64,000 nt of DNA from Mogibacterium sp. (GCA_012840975.1 DUVP01000007.1:34055-98054); one strand, 5' to 3'. Numbered from the stretch's first letter, positions 1-10,022 are shown. Notes: generated from the letters alone by a model not told the origin. Translations and numbers: made by a program.

Positions 1-2
1 AC

Positions 3-320
3 GAATATAATTTTTATCACGAGGGTCTGTTCCTGTCGGAAATGATCCCGTATTTCAAACAAAATGTTGAATTGTTCGGCGTGTATTTCTTTTTCCGGAA
101 CGGAAGAAAATCAGTCGCAAAATACTTAGATTCCTACCCGGAAGGAACTTCTTCCAATTTCAATATCAACTGGTTTATGAGCGAAATGAAAAAAGAGTTT
201 CGCATTCTGGAAACCGTAGACTGCGGATCTTCCCTGGATTCGGGACAGAATTTGGGTCTCGGTTTCCATGTCCCGGGAGAGGAGCTGCACCTGCAGCCGT
301 ATCATGCAAAACTAAAATAA
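3..320 (+). CDS. C-terminal part of an unidentified gene (starts before window)
   Basis: An open frame enters from the left edge of the window and ends at TAA 318-320, giving 105 visible residues. I do not recognise the family. The visible part is soluble, rich in Phe/Tyr near its start and ends in HLQPYHAKLK. An internal Met (position 42) is possible but has no good ribosome site, so this is most likely the end of a longer protein. The next gene starts 98 bases downstream on the same strand. Confidence 0.55.
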   Translation, partial: EYNFYHEGLFLSEMIPYFKQNVELFGVYFFFRNGRKSVAKYLDSYPEGTSSNFNINWFMSEMKKEFRILETVDCGSSLDSGQNLGLGFHVPGEELHLQPYHAKLK

Positions 321-418
321 GCCCGTCACAATAAGCCGCTATATTAAAAACACCTGTCAATATACAGGTCTGCATGCCGAACCTTGTACGTAAATCACAA
401 AACTTCCGGAGGCAAAAT

Positions 419-1105
419 ATGAAAACTATAGGACTGATCGGCGGAATGAGCTGGGAAAGCACAGTTTCCTACTATCAAATCATCAACGAAACAATCAAAG
501 AACAATTAGGGGGATTACATTCCGCCAAAATAATATTATACAGTGTTGATTTTGCGGAGATCGAGGAGCAACAATCCGAAGGAGAATGGGACAAAGTCGC
601 AGTCATACTTGCTGATGCCGCGATGTGCCTTGAACAGGCCGGTGCAGACTATATTGTTATATGCTCAAATACAGTACACAAAGTAGTCCCTTACATTCAG
701 AAAGAAATCAAAATCCCCGTTATCCACATCGCTGAAACGACTGCTGAAGTGCTTAAGAAAAACAAAGTAAAAAAAGCAGGACTTCTGGGGACTAAATATA
801 CGATGACAGAGGATTTTCTAAAGGAGAAAATCGAGTTAAGCGGAATCGAAGTAATAATTCCCGATGAAAAAGATATCGAAACAGTAAATGATATTATTTT
901 CGATGAGCTTTGCCTCGGCAAAATAAGAGATGAATCCCGAAGAGAATGTATCCGCATCATCGATTCACTCAAAGCCGCCGGTGCAGAAGGAGTGATTTTA
1001 GGATGTACCGAGATCGGATTACTGATCAGCCAAGAGGATTCACCAATACCGATATATGATACAACACAAATCCATGCAAATGCAGTAGCTATGAGAGCTA
1101 TATAG
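419..1105 (+). CDS. Aspartate/glutamate racemase family protein
   Basis: A 228-residue cofactor-independent amino-acid racemase of the Asp/Glu racemase family. These enzymes interconvert L- and D-aspartate or glutamate through two catalytic cysteines. Seen here: the N-terminal GLIGGMSWEST loop typical of aspartate racemases, the first cysteine in VICSNTVHK (about residue 83) and the second in LGCTEIGLL near the C-terminus. Length is normal for the family. The frame is open further upstream, but ATG 419 is chosen because CCGGAGG lies 5-10 bases before it. It stands alone between unrelated genes. Substrate cannot be fixed from sequence; aspartate is most likely because of the MSWEST signature. 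Confidence 0.88.
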   Translation: MKTIGLIGGMSWESTVSYYQIINETIKEQLGGLHSAKIILYSVDFAEIEEQQSEGEWDKVAVILADAAMCLEQAGADYIVICSNTVHKVVPYIQKEIKIPVIHIAETTAEVLKKNKVKKAGLLGTKYTMTEDFLKEKIELSGIEVIIPDEKDIETVNDIIFDELCLGKIRDESRRECIRIIDSLKAAGAEGVILGCTEIGLLISQEDSPIPIYDTTQIHANAVAMRAI

Positions 1106-1494
1106 TAAGGCAGAGCAATTGGAGGAAGTCAAGCTGCAGATATGAAATAGACAGCGGTAAATTTGAAAATTGTACGAATTTTGACGGAAAAGCGTAAAAG
1201 AAGACCGGAAATAATTGCCAAAAGCTTGAAGCCTTACAACATAAAGGTTACAGGCTTTATTTTTATAAAAAAAAGAACGAATGTTCTTGATAATAGGCTG
1301 CTTAAAATGTTAATATTAATTGAAATCAATAATGTTATAATACTTCCTTGAAAGAACTCTGTTCGATATAATTATAGAGAATAGAAAACAGAGGAATAAT
1401 GAAGTTGTGAGAAATGAGACGTTGGAAAGTATTTGCGGGAAAATATATTTAGTATAGTAGAGAAGATATATTGAATAAAACAAAGGATGAATAA
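1106..1494. other. Intergenic stretch without a convincing gene
   Basis: This stretch holds one probable intrinsic terminator (1229-1262) and is otherwise AT-rich. A 62-codon open frame at 1163-1351 has no ribosome site, crosses the terminator hairpin and reads as low-complexity Ile/Lys/Arg, so it is not called. No tRNA or riboswitch was recognised. Confidence 0.5.
1229..1263 (+). terminator. Probable intrinsic terminator after the racemase
   Basis: Arms AAGCCT (1229-1234) and AGGCTT (1252-1257) can pair, possibly extended by AAC/GTT inside the loop, and are followed by TATTTTTAT. It lies about 120 bases past the racemase stop. Confidence 0.45.
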
Positions 1495-2532
1495 ATGTTT
1501 AAGTCGATTGATTTATTTGCCGGGATAGGCGGTATCAGGCTTGGCTTTGATCAGGCTTTTAAAGATGAAATAGAGACTGTTTTTATAAGCGAGTGGGATA
1601 AAAAAGCTCAAGAAACTTATCGTGCTAATTTCAATGATGAAATAGAAATTATGGGTGATATTACTAAAATTGATGAAAAAGATATTCCCGATCATGATAT
1701 TTTACTTGCAGGTTTCCCATGCCAAGCTTTTTCTCTTGCAGGCCAAAAAAAAGGATTTGAAGATGCCAGAGGAACTTTGTTTTTTGATGTTGCAAGAATA
1801 GTTAAATATCATAAGCCGAAAGTTGTATTTGCCGAAAATGTCAAAAACCTGGTTAACCATGACAGAGGACGAACTTTTAAAGTTATAAGAGGTATTTTGA
1901 AAGATTTGGGCTATGAAGTTTTTTACAAAGTGCTTAACAGCAAGGATTTCGGAGTTCCTCAAAACAGGGAAAGAATATATATTGTTGCTTTTCGAAACGA
2001 TATCGCACCTTGCAGCTTTAAATTTCCCGAAAAAACAGACGATACTAAAGTGATTAGAGATATTATTGAAGAAGGAGAAGTGTCGTCTAAATACTATCTG
2101 TCCACGGTATATTTAGATTCTCTAAGAAAACATAAAAGAAGGCATGAATCAAAAGGTAACGGTTTTGGATATGAAATAAGAGATTACGAATCAATTGCAG
2201 GGGCTATCGTTTGTGGCGGAATGGGAAGAGAAAGAAATTTGATTATAGATGAAAGATTGACAGACTTTACACCGGTAACTCATATTCAGGGTGAGGTGAA
2301 TAGAGAATATATAAGAAAAATGACACCGAGAGAATGGGCAAGGTTGCAAGGGTTTCCGGATGATTTTAAGCTTGTAGTGGCTGACACACATCTATATAAG
2401 CAGTTCGGTAATTCGGTAACCGTTCCTGCAATAAAAATAATTGCCGAACAGATAAAAAATCGGCTTGAAAGTAAGAAAATTGACGTAAAAAGAATGCGAA
2501 AATACGGACAAGTATCTTCGGATTGGAGGTAA
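1495..2532 (+). CDS. DNA (cytosine-5-)-methyltransferase of an HpaII-like restriction system
   Basis: A 345-residue C5-cytosine DNA methyltransferase that transfers a methyl group from SAM to a target cytosine and protects host DNA. The motifs are in the classic order: motif I DLFAGIGGIRLGF (residues 5-17), motif IV with the catalytic Cys in GFPCQAFSLAGQ (about 72-83), motif VI ENVKNL, motif VIII QNRERIYIV, motif IX/X MTPREWARLQGFPDDF and QFGNSVTVPAI. The start has AAAGGA upstream. Its TAA lies just before the restriction gene, whose Shine-Dalgarno GGAGG overlaps the methyltransferase end. The neighbour is an HpaII-family endonuclease, so CCGG is the inferred target; this is not readable from the methyltransferase alone. 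The region is visibly more AT-rich than the surrounding chromosome, consistent with acquisition by transfer. Confidence 0.95.
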   Translation: MFKSIDLFAGIGGIRLGFDQAFKDEIETVFISEWDKKAQETYRANFNDEIEIMGDITKIDEKDIPDHDILLAGFPCQAFSLAGQKKGFEDARGTLFFDVARIVKYHKPKVVFAENVKNLVNHDRGRTFKVIRGILKDLGYEVFYKVLNSKDFGVPQNRERIYIVAFRNDIAPCSFKFPEKTDDTKVIRDIIEEGEVSSKYYLSTVYLDSLRKHKRRHESKGNGFGYEIRDYESIAGAIVCGGMGRERNLIIDERLTDFTPVTHIQGEVNREYIRKMTPREWARLQGFPDDFKLVVADTHLYKQFGNSVTVPAIKIIAEQIKNRLESKKIDVKRMRKYGQVSSDWR

Positions 2533-2534
2533 TT

Positions 2535-3620
2535 ATGCTTAGCGGAAATAAGGGTGAATGGTCTGAAATATATGTCCTCTTAAGACTTTTGGCAGACGGG
2601 AAAATTTATGCAGCAGACAGCGAATTAAAAAAAATGGAAGATATTTATTTTCCCATCATAAAAATAATAAGAGAAGAGATAAAAGGAGAAATTAAGGAGT
2701 ATCATACAGGAGAAACAATAACAATATATGTTAACGGAGTAAAAGTAAAAGAATTATCAGCTACCGAATTTGAGAGTGAGTCTGAGTTCTTGTTGAGTGA
2801 AATAACTAATGAACAATCCAGAGGAGCTTTTTCAGTAGAAAATACGCAAAGCTTTATGGATAAAATTCTTTGTTATAAGTTATCTGCACCTTCAACCGAT
2901 AAACGCGATATTACGATAGGAATACTGGATATAAATACAGGATATAGTCCTACGGTAGGCTTTTCAATTAAATCCGAATTGGGATCTCCTCCGACATTGT
3001 TAAATGCCGGAAGAACTACTAATTTTGTTTATAAAATCATCCACAATTATCCGAATTTGCTTGGGGAAACAAATGAAATTAATAGAATGTTTGGAGACAG
3101 ACAACGTACGGATGTTAGAGGTCGTATAGACAAAATAATTGAAAAAAACGGACAATTGAAATATTGCGGAATGGATAACAAGATCTTCAGTGATAATTTA
3201 TTATTAATAGACAGCAAAATGGATAAAATTATTGCAGAAACTCTTTTATATTTTTATAAAGACGGTATTAGCAGCTGTCATGAAATGGTTGAAAAATTAG
3301 AACGGGAAAACCCTATGAATTATGGAAATGTAAATGCTTACAGATATAAGTTTAAAAAGTTTTTGACCGCTGTGGCATTGGGAATGAAACCTGCTACAGT
3401 TTGGGATGGTGTGGATGAAGCAACAGGGGGATATATTGTAGTTACAGAAGAAGGTAATGTCCTTGCATATCATATCTATAACAGGAACTATTTTGAAGAA
3501 TATTTACTTAATAATACGAAGTATGAAACTGCTTCTACTTCAAGACACGGATTTGGAGAAGTTTACCGAAAAAACGGTGAAGATTTTATAAAACTTAATC
3601 TTCAAGTGAGATTCAAATGA
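2535..3620 (+). CDS. HpaII-family type II restriction endonuclease
   Basis: A 361-residue protein with the N-terminus LSGNKGEWSEIYVLLRLL that I recognise as the HpaII restriction endonuclease family (RE_HpaII), which cuts unmethylated CCGG in family members characterised so far. A longer in-frame TTG start at 2523 exists, but ATG 2535 is preferred because GGAGG (2525-2529) lies 5 bases before it and family proteins begin at MLSGNKG. Conserved-looking blocks include GFSIKSELGSPPTLLNAG (about 145-165) and the acidic and Lys residues around it, a likely part of the nuclease core. It overlaps vsr by 4 bases (ATGA), so methyltransferase, restriction enzyme and repair endonuclease form one operon. 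Specificity is inferred from family. Confidence 0.9.
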   Translation: MLSGNKGEWSEIYVLLRLLADGKIYAADSELKKMEDIYFPIIKIIREEIKGEIKEYHTGETITIYVNGVKVKELSATEFESESEFLLSEITNEQSRGAFSVENTQSFMDKILCYKLSAPSTDKRDITIGILDINTGYSPTVGFSIKSELGSPPTLLNAGRTTNFVYKIIHNYPNLLGETNEINRMFGDRQRTDVRGRIDKIIEKNGQLKYCGMDNKIFSDNLLLIDSKMDKIIAETLLYFYKDGISSCHEMVEKLERENPMNYGNVNAYRYKFKKFLTAVALGMKPATVWDGVDEATGGYIVVTEEGNVLAYHIYNRNYFEEYLLNNTKYETASTSRHGFGEVYRKNGEDFIKLNLQVRFK

Positions 3621-4066
3621 CAAAGAAAAAGAAGCCTATGTCCAGAAGTGAAAATATGTCAAGGGTTAAGAGTAAAAACACAAAACCTGAAGTATATTTA
3701 AGGAAACTTTTGTGGCATGAGGGTTTCAGATACAGAATTAACTATAAAGATTTACCCGGAAGCCCTGATATTTATATACCTAAATATAAAACAGCCATAT
3801 TTGTTAATGGCTGTTTTTGGCATATGCATGAAGGATGTAATCTTTCAACTATTCCAAAAACCAATTATGATTTTTGGAAAGAAAAACTTGAAAGAAATGT
3901 AGTAAGAGATAAAAATAACTATAGAGAGTTAGAATATATGGGTATTAAAGTAATAGTTGTTTGGGGTTGTGAGATTAAAGATATGGAAAAAAATGAAACA
4001 ACAAAGAAAAGGATTCTTTCAAAACTAACAGACTCTATAATGGAGATATCAAATACATATAAATAG
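3617..4066 (+). CDS. vsr: Very short patch repair endonuclease (Vsr)
   Basis: A 149-residue T:G-mismatch endonuclease. Vsr nicks DNA 5' of the T in mismatches left when 5-methylcytosine deaminates, protecting the methylated sites of its partner methyltransferase. The family blocks are intact: MSRVKSKNTKPE (residues 14-25), DLPGSPDIYIPKYKTAIFVN (catalytic Asp and neighbouring residues) and GCFWHMHEGC (zinc and active-site residues). The length is normal. The start ATG overlaps the restriction gene stop, so expression is coupled. Specificity is presumably for the site methylated by the adjacent C5-methyltransferase. Confidence 0.94.
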   Translation: MTKKKKPMSRSENMSRVKSKNTKPEVYLRKLLWHEGFRYRINYKDLPGSPDIYIPKYKTAIFVNGCFWHMHEGCNLSTIPKTNYDFWKEKLERNVVRDKNNYRELEYMGIKVIVVWGCEIKDMEKNETTKKRILSKLTDSIMEISNTYK

Positions 4067-4193
4067 TTTAGAATCAAATCAGACATCGAGAAAAAAATAT
4101 TATTTCATCTTGAAACTTGATTTGCAATTTTTCATAAAATTACATGCATTAGATTTAGATATGATTTAGAATTAATTATAGAAGGGAAACAAA

Positions 4194-6761
4194 ATGGAAA
4201 GAGAAAAAACAATTCGTGCCTATATAGACTTTTCAGAATGGTTAATTGAGCAGCCATACTGGTTGCAGGATGCAGCATGGAATATTTATAATGGCAAAGA
4301 TATAGATAATAATAAAATTAATAAATATGTAGACTTTTGCATTGATCAAATATTAGGGGAAAAAATAGATTTCAAAAGTTTAAAACAGTCAGATTTTGTA
4401 ACAGAGGATTTACCCATTAAAATTTCGGTTGCTAAACTCTCGGATATAAAAAATGTTAATGATTTAGGCGAAGATGCAAAACTGGAATTTGACGAGAATG
4501 GAATCAATCTCATATATGGATTGAATGGCTCTGGGAAATCGAGCTATATGAGGATATTTAAACATGTAAGCAGGACTCCTTATAAAGAAATCATTCAAAC
4601 TAATGTATTTAAAAAAAAATCAAATGCAAAACAAACTTGCAAGTTTGAAATCACTGAAAATGAAGAAAAAAGAAAAATAGAAATTGATTTAAAAAAGTCT
4701 TTTAATGATTCTTCTCTACAGTTAATGGATGTTTTTGATACCAGAATTTCACATAAATATTTAACAAGTGAAAACAATGCAACTTATCAGCCTTTTGTCT
4801 TTTCTGCTTTAGAAGAGTTAGCTAAAATCGCGGATAAAATCAAAGACAAGATTAATGAAAAAATTGAACTTATCAATCCGACTAAAATTGAAATACCAGA
4901 GGAATATAAAAAGCATAAGGTTAGTGATTGGTTGTTAAAATTGAAGTCTGGAGATCAAATACCAAAAAACTACTTGAAATGGTCAGAGGAAGAAGAGGGA
5001 CAATTAAATGATATCATTATAGAATTGGATGAAGAAAAACGAAAACAAACTTTAGAAAATATAGAAGCACGAATTAAAATCTTGGATCCTATTATAAAAG
5101 ATTTAGAAGAAATTGAGGGATTATTCATTAATGACAATATAAAAACGCTCAAAAAACATTATTTTAAGGCAAAAGCGGACTTAAAATTAACAGAAGGCTT
5201 GTTTAAAGAAACAACCACAGAAATAGATACTATAAGTGTAAACTCTTCAGAATGGAAAAGTATGTGGAGTTCTGCTAGACAATATTATGAAGAATATATT
5301 TTTAAAGAAAATTAGCCGCATTTTGCTGAAGAAGGCTCTATTTGTCCATTGTGCCACCAAAAAATTTCAGGAGACATTCAAAAAAGATTATTAAGTGTTG
5401 ATAGTTACATAAATGGAAGATTTAACACAGAATATAGCAAAATTGAAAGTAAGATTTTTAATCTCTCTATTAAAATCGCGAGCAGGAGCTATACTAAAGA
5501 ACAATTAAAATCACAACTTAAAGATATATTGGAAGAAGATGTACAAGAAGAAATAATTTCTTTATACATAACTTTCCAAAGTTTAAAGGATGAAAAAGAT
5601 GCGGAAAAGTGTTTAATCAAACTTGATAATTTAGACTATAAACCAAGCTTGAGCTTTTTGAGAGAAAAAATAGAGTCTCTTAAAGATCAGAAGAATACAA
5701 TAATAGAATCCACAAATGATGAGATAAGATTAAAAAGAGAAGAGCAATTAATAGAATTAAAATTTCATAAATGGATTTATGACAATATTAACATTATTGA
5801 AAAAACAATTCAAAATTTATATTTAATTGAAGTATATAATGAAGCGATAAAATTAGTGAGAACTAACGGAATTACACGACAAACCAATATACTAGCTGAT
5901 GAACTTCTTACAGATGCATATATTGAAAGGTTTGATTATGAAATTGAACAAATGGCTCCTAAACTTAAGGTAAAATTACAGAAAGCAAAATCCAGTAAGG
6001 GGAAAACACCTTTTAAAGTAATAATTGACAATGAGAATGGTGTAGAATGCAAAATTGAAGATATTCTAAGTGAAGGAGAGCAAAGAATCGTAGCATTAGC
6101 TATATTCTTTGCTGATGCTACTGGGAGTTATGACTTTGCCCCTATTGTGATTGACGATCCTATCTCTTCATTGGATATAGACTATGAACGAGCAGCGACT
6201 ATAAGAATAGTAGACCTTGCAAAAAACAGACAGGTAATTGTTTTTACTCATAGGATTTCTTTACTGAGGGAGCTAGAGTCTACATGCGAAAAACATAGCA
6301 TAAAATTTAAAAGAATTTATATTAAGAGTTCAAATAAAGGAAAAGGCATTTTATCTTATGAGAGTTTTTATACAGGCAATTTGAAGAAGAGGCTTAATGA
6401 ACTGTTGGGCGATATATCTTCTATCAGAAAGTTGGATGAAAATTCACGTGCATATCAAAGTGCTAAAGATGAAATTTGTCAGAAGTTTAGAATATGTGTG
6501 GAGTACTCGGTTGAGGAGGTTTTAATTAATGGAGTTGTGAGAAGATTTGATAGAGAAATAAAGACGAAAAATAAGTTGGACAAATTAGCTAATATTACAA
6601 AAGAAGATTGTAAATTAATTGATGATATGATGACAAAGTATTCATTTATAGAGCATTCTCAACCTATTGACTCTCCAAGAATAGATTTAAGTATAGACGA
6701 TATAGAGAAAGATATAAAGAATTATAAAGATTGGAATGAAGATTTTGCAGGAAGAAAATGA
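4194..6761 (+). pseudogene. RloC/PrrC-like zinc-hook ATPase (candidate anticodon nuclease), interrupted by in-frame TAG
   Basis: An 855-codon frame open throughout except for one TAG at 5313-5315. The part before the TAG (373 residues) has an N-terminal helical region and Walker A GLNGSGKSS (about residues 107-115), then a coiled-coil. The part after it continues in the same frame with PHFAEEGSICPLCHQK, where CPLC is a zinc hook as in Rad50-like RloC proteins, a second coiled-coil, the ABC-type signature LSEGEQR, Walker B IVIDDPISSLD and H-loop FTHR. The C-terminus contains RICVE and, about 50 residues on, IEHS, consistent with the R-x3-E...H triad of PrrC/RloC tRNA anticodon nucleases; that function is inference. 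A good ATG with GAAGGGAAAC upstream starts the gene. A nonsense mutation is the simplest explanation, and readthrough or two independent polypeptides are alternatives. It sits directly after the restriction operon, a typical position for such back-up defence. Confidence 0.75.
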
Positions 6762-7036
6762 AATTCATATATATTTGCAAGAACACGTTTTATTTGTTGT
6801 AATCTAATATTTCTATATCAATTATGTTAAAAGAACTATCATTGATGAAGAAACCAAGGGATTGCTAATTAATGCACCAATAAAATTAAATACGCTTCTA
6901 CTTGTTTGAATAGTGAGAACCTTTGAGACGATACATGTTGCAAAGCTTTGTAATCCTGATATTGCATGTGTAAATTAAATAGTAGGTTATATTGTAAACT
7001 TAAAAAAGACCACCTATAACAACCGAGGTATCTCTT

Positions 7037-7624
7037 ATGGATCATCGTGAACTTGAAGCCTATTTTCATTCGTTGGATCGCTCATTTTTTGTTGAAGACG
7101 AAATGAAAAGATATGCCGGATATGATCAGCCTTTGCCGATCGGTTTCGATCAGACGATTTCGCAGCCGAGTCTTGTGCTGGAAATGACACGGATTCTGGA
7201 GCCGGAGAAGGACAGCAGGGTGCTGGAGATCGGAACCGGTTCGGGTTTTCAGACGGCTATTCTTGCAAAGATGTCGACTGAAGTTTATACGGTTGAAAGG
7301 ATTGAACCGCTGATGACAAAAGCCAGAGAAAGGCTGGAGGCGTTAAAATTTTCGAATATTTATTATAAGGTCGGGGACGGGAGCAGCGGATGGAAAGAAC
7401 ATGCTCCTTATGACAGAATCATGGTGACCGCTGCGGCCGGTAGTTTGCCGGACGAACTGATTGATCAGATGGCAAACGGCGGCAGGATGGTTATTCCAAT
7501 CGGTCCGCCTGATTTACAGGAACTTAAGCTGATCACGAAGACGAATCGAGGTGAAATAAACATGCAAACAGTAACAATGGTTAGATTTGTAGAGTTTAAA
7601 GGTCAGTACGGATGGACTGAATGA
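7037..7624 (+). CDS. pcm: Protein-L-isoaspartate O-methyltransferase
   Basis: A 195-residue SAM-dependent repair methyltransferase that methylates isoaspartyl residues in aged proteins so they can revert to aspartate. Visible family features are the N-terminal substrate region YDQPLPIGFDQTISQPS (about residues 29-45), SAM motif I VLEIGTGSGFQTAILA (63-78), motif post-I VERIEPL, and a C-terminal GGRMVIPIGPPD block. The length is close to the usual 200-210. GAGGT lies upstream of the ATG. Its 3' end overlaps the 3' end of the convergent metH gene by 29 bases, so the two transcripts collide here. Confidence 0.93.
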   Translation: MDHRELEAYFHSLDRSFFVEDEMKRYAGYDQPLPIGFDQTISQPSLVLEMTRILEPEKDSRVLEIGTGSGFQTAILAKMSTEVYTVERIEPLMTKARERLEALKFSNIYYKVGDGSSGWKEHAPYDRIMVTAAAGSLPDELIDQMANGGRMVIPIGPPDLQELKLITKTNRGEINMQTVTMVRFVEFKGQYGWTE

Positions 7625-10022
7625 CCTCTTCGGCATAACGGACCGATTCCATGGCGTCCTTTGCGTATTTGTCCGCACCGATTTTCATAGCGTATTCCGG
7701 TGTCAGCACTGCACCGCCGACAACGATTTTGCACCATGGGGCTTGCTCACGAAGCAGGCCTATTGTTTTCTCCATGGCAGGGACTGTGGTAGTCATAAGC
7801 GCTGAAAGTCCGGCAATCGGAGCTTTGTGTTCAACGACCGCATCGACTACTGTCTGACAAGGCACATCTCTGCCGAGGTCGATAACGTTGAATCCGTAAT
7901 TTGAAAGCAGAAGCTTCACGATGTTTTTCCCGATATCGTGTATATCGCCTTCTACGGTAGCAATGACAAAATCCCCTTTGGTAGCAGGTGCGCTGCCGGA
8001 AAGGGTCGTAAATTCTTTTATTTTCTCAAAGGCGCTTTTTGCCGCTTCGGCACTCATCAGAAGCTGCGGCAGATAAAGCGTTTTGTTTTCAAATCGCACT
8101 CCTACAGTGTTGAGTGCCGGGATGATCTCATTGTTGACGATTTCCAGATAAGGTGTGGTTTTGAGCAGATCCTTGGTGTATTCACCAGCCTTTTCCTTAA
8201 GCCCCTTGATTATTGAGTGTTGAAGTTCGGAAGCAATTTCCGTTTCGTCTGTTGCGGCAGTTGCTTTTTTTGCGGTCGAAGGTGCGGCTGTAACGGTGAA
8301 CGAATCGGTCGCGGCAATGTATTCTTCGCAGTTTTCGTCAAAACCGGCAAGGGCTTTATAGCTGTAATAAATTTTCATCATCTCAGCGGAAAACGGGTTC
8401 ATAATTGCCGCACTGAGACCTTGTGCCAGGCTGAGTGCAAAGAATGTGCTGTTCACCGCGTCCCTGTTAGGCAGTCCGAAGGAAACGTTGGAAATGCCCA
8501 AAGAAGTGTGACAGCCCAATTCGTTCCTGATCCGGCTGAGTGCTTCAAGCGTCACTATTGCGGCTGAACTTTCTGCACTTATCGTCATTACGAGCGTGTC
8601 GAAAATAATATCTTTTTTATCTATTCCGTAAGTCTCGGCGGTTTTAAGGATTTTCTCTGCGATTTCAACTCTGCCGGAAGCTGTGTCCGGTATGCCGTTT
8701 TCATCAAGGGTCAAAGCGACCGCCACGCCGCCGTATTTCTTCATGAGGGGAAATACCGCTTTCATGCTTTCTTCTTTACCGTTGACGGAATTTATCAGTG
8801 CTTTGCCGTTATATTTGCGGAGAGCCGCTTCCATTGCATCCGTGTCCGATGTGTCTATTTGCAGCGGAAGATCAGTAACCGACTGAAGCTCCGAAACGGT
8901 GTTTTCTAACATTTTCACCTCGTCGATATCGGGTATGCCAACGTTGACATCCAGTATGTCCACGCCTTTGTCCTGCTGCTTTATACCTTCGGTCAGGATA
9001 TAGTCCATATCGTTTTCAAGAAGAGCCTGTTTGAAACGCTTCTTTCCGGTAGGGTTTATACGCTCGCCGATAAGGATAGGTGCATCGCCGAAAGTGACAG
9101 CGTGTGAGTATGATGAAACGACAGTCAGATTTTTTTCGGTTACAGGCACAACAGGCAGAGCGTCGGTCTTTGAAACGAGTTCCTCTATAAATTCAGGTGT
9201 CGTGCCGCAGCAGCCGCCGAAGACGCGGAGTCCTTTTTTGACGAGTGCCGATATATCTTCGGCGAATTCCTCTTTGCCCACGTCAAAAACAGTATTGCCG
9301 TTAATCAGTTTAGGAAGCCCGGCATTCGGTTTCAGAACTACGGGAACGGAAGCATATTTAAGAAGTTCTTCGGTAACGCCTGTCAGCTGTTTGGGTCCTA
9401 AAGAACAGTTGGCACCGATGGCATCTGCTCCCATGCTTTCAAGCAAAGCGACCATTGCAGCAGGGGAGGCGCCTGTCATCAGGTTTCCGTCCTCGCTGTA
9501 AGCGTTTGTGACTATGACCGGAAGGTCGCAGTTTTCCTTTACAGCAAGCAAAGCGGCCTTTGTCTCGTAGGAATCGTTCATCGTTTCGACCAGAACAAGA
9601 TCGGCTCCGTACTTAACGCCGAACTTTACAGTCTGTGCGAAAACAGCGACGGCATCCTCGAAATCAAGGTCTCCAAGCGGCTTCAACATCTTGCCGGAAG
9701 GTCCGATATCTAAAGCGACAAACTTGTTCTTCGGCGATTTGCACAGCTTTCTTGCCGCCTGAGCATTTTCCATGGCGGCTTTTATGACAGCTTCTAATTC
9801 TTCCACGTCGAATTTGAATAAATTTGCTCCGAAAGTGTTTGTTATAACCACGTCGCTGCCGGCATCAAAATACTGCCGGTGAATATCCGTGATGATGTCG
9901 GAATGGGTGATATTCCATATTTCCGGTTTTTCTCCGGGGTTTAAACCCAGACTCTGTAAATACGTACCCATTGCTCCGTCAAGGCAGACATTATTCGTTC
10001 TTAAGAAATCTGAAAAATTCAA
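7596..10022 (-). CDS. metH: Cobalamin-dependent methionine synthase lacking the activation domain
   Basis: An 808-residue B12-dependent methyltransferase that moves the methyl group of 5-methyltetrahydrofolate to homocysteine. Domains in order: homocysteine-binding barrel (about 1-300) with zinc cysteines in GANCSLGP and GGCCGTTPEF; folate-binding barrel (about 315-560) beginning ILIGERINPTGKK and containing DILDVNVG; B12 cap (about 590-675); and cobalamin domain with EGDIHDIGKNI carrying the DxHxxG cobalt ligand. The SAM-binding reactivation domain of long MetH proteins is absent and is supplied by the next gene upstream. Three starts are possible (ATG 10055, ATG 10046, TTG 10022); TTG 10022 is favoured by AAAGGA eight bases before it and by the family N-terminus. 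It is last in the metF-activator-metH minus-strand operon. Confidence 0.93.
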   Translation of the reverse strand: MNFSDFLRTNNVCLDGAMGTYLQSLGLNPGEKPEIWNITHSDIITDIHRQYFDAGSDVVITNTFGANLFKFDVEELEAVIKAAMENAQAARKLCKSPKNKFVALDIGPSGKMLKPLGDLDFEDAVAVFAQTVKFGVKYGADLVLVETMNDSYETKAALLAVKENCDLPVIVTNAYSEDGNLMTGASPAAMVALLESMGADAIGANCSLGPKQLTGVTEELLKYASVPVVLKPNAGLPKLINGNTVFDVGKEEFAEDISALVKKGLRVFGGCCGTTPEFIEELVSKTDALPVVPVTEKNLTVVSSYSHAVTFGDAPILIGERINPTGKKRFKQALLENDMDYILTEGIKQQDKGVDILDVNVGIPDIDEVKMLENTVSELQSVTDLPLQIDTSDTDAMEAALRKYNGKALINSVNGKEESMKAVFPLMKKYGGVAVALTLDENGIPDTASGRVEIAEKILKTAETYGIDKKDIIFDTLVMTISAESSAAIVTLEALSRIRNELGCHTSLGISNVSFGLPNRDAVNSTFFALSLAQGLSAAIMNPFSAEMMKIYYSYKALAGFDENCEEYIAATDSFTVTAAPSTAKKATAATDETEIASELQHSIIKGLKEKAGEYTKDLLKTTPYLEIVNNEIIPALNTVGVRFENKTLYLPQLLMSAEAAKSAFEKIKEFTTLSGSAPATKGDFVIATVEGDIHDIGKNIVKLLLSNYGFNVIDLGRDVPCQTVVDAVVEHKAPIAGLSALMTTTVPAMEKTIGLLREQAPWCKIVVGGAVLTPEYAMKIGADKYAKDAMESVRYAEEVIQSIRTDL

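Noticed and set aside
1163..1351. 62-codon open frame after the racemase
   Set aside because: No ribosome site, crosses a terminator hairpin and has low-complexity composition.
1320..1372. Promoter for the methyltransferase gene
   Set aside because: TTGAAA and TATAAT-like boxes are present but the spacers are only 10 and 13 bases.
5313..5315. Pyrrolysine reading of the TAG in the RloC-like gene
   Set aside because: Several normal genes here end in TAG (for example 1103-1105 and 18258-18260), no pyrrolysine genes are in view, and a second TAG occurs in an obviously decayed gene.
8217..8567. Open frames opposite metH (8217-8567, 9031-9501 and others)
   Set aside because: They are shadows of the metH coding strand with Cys/Arg/Ser-rich translations and no ribosome sites.
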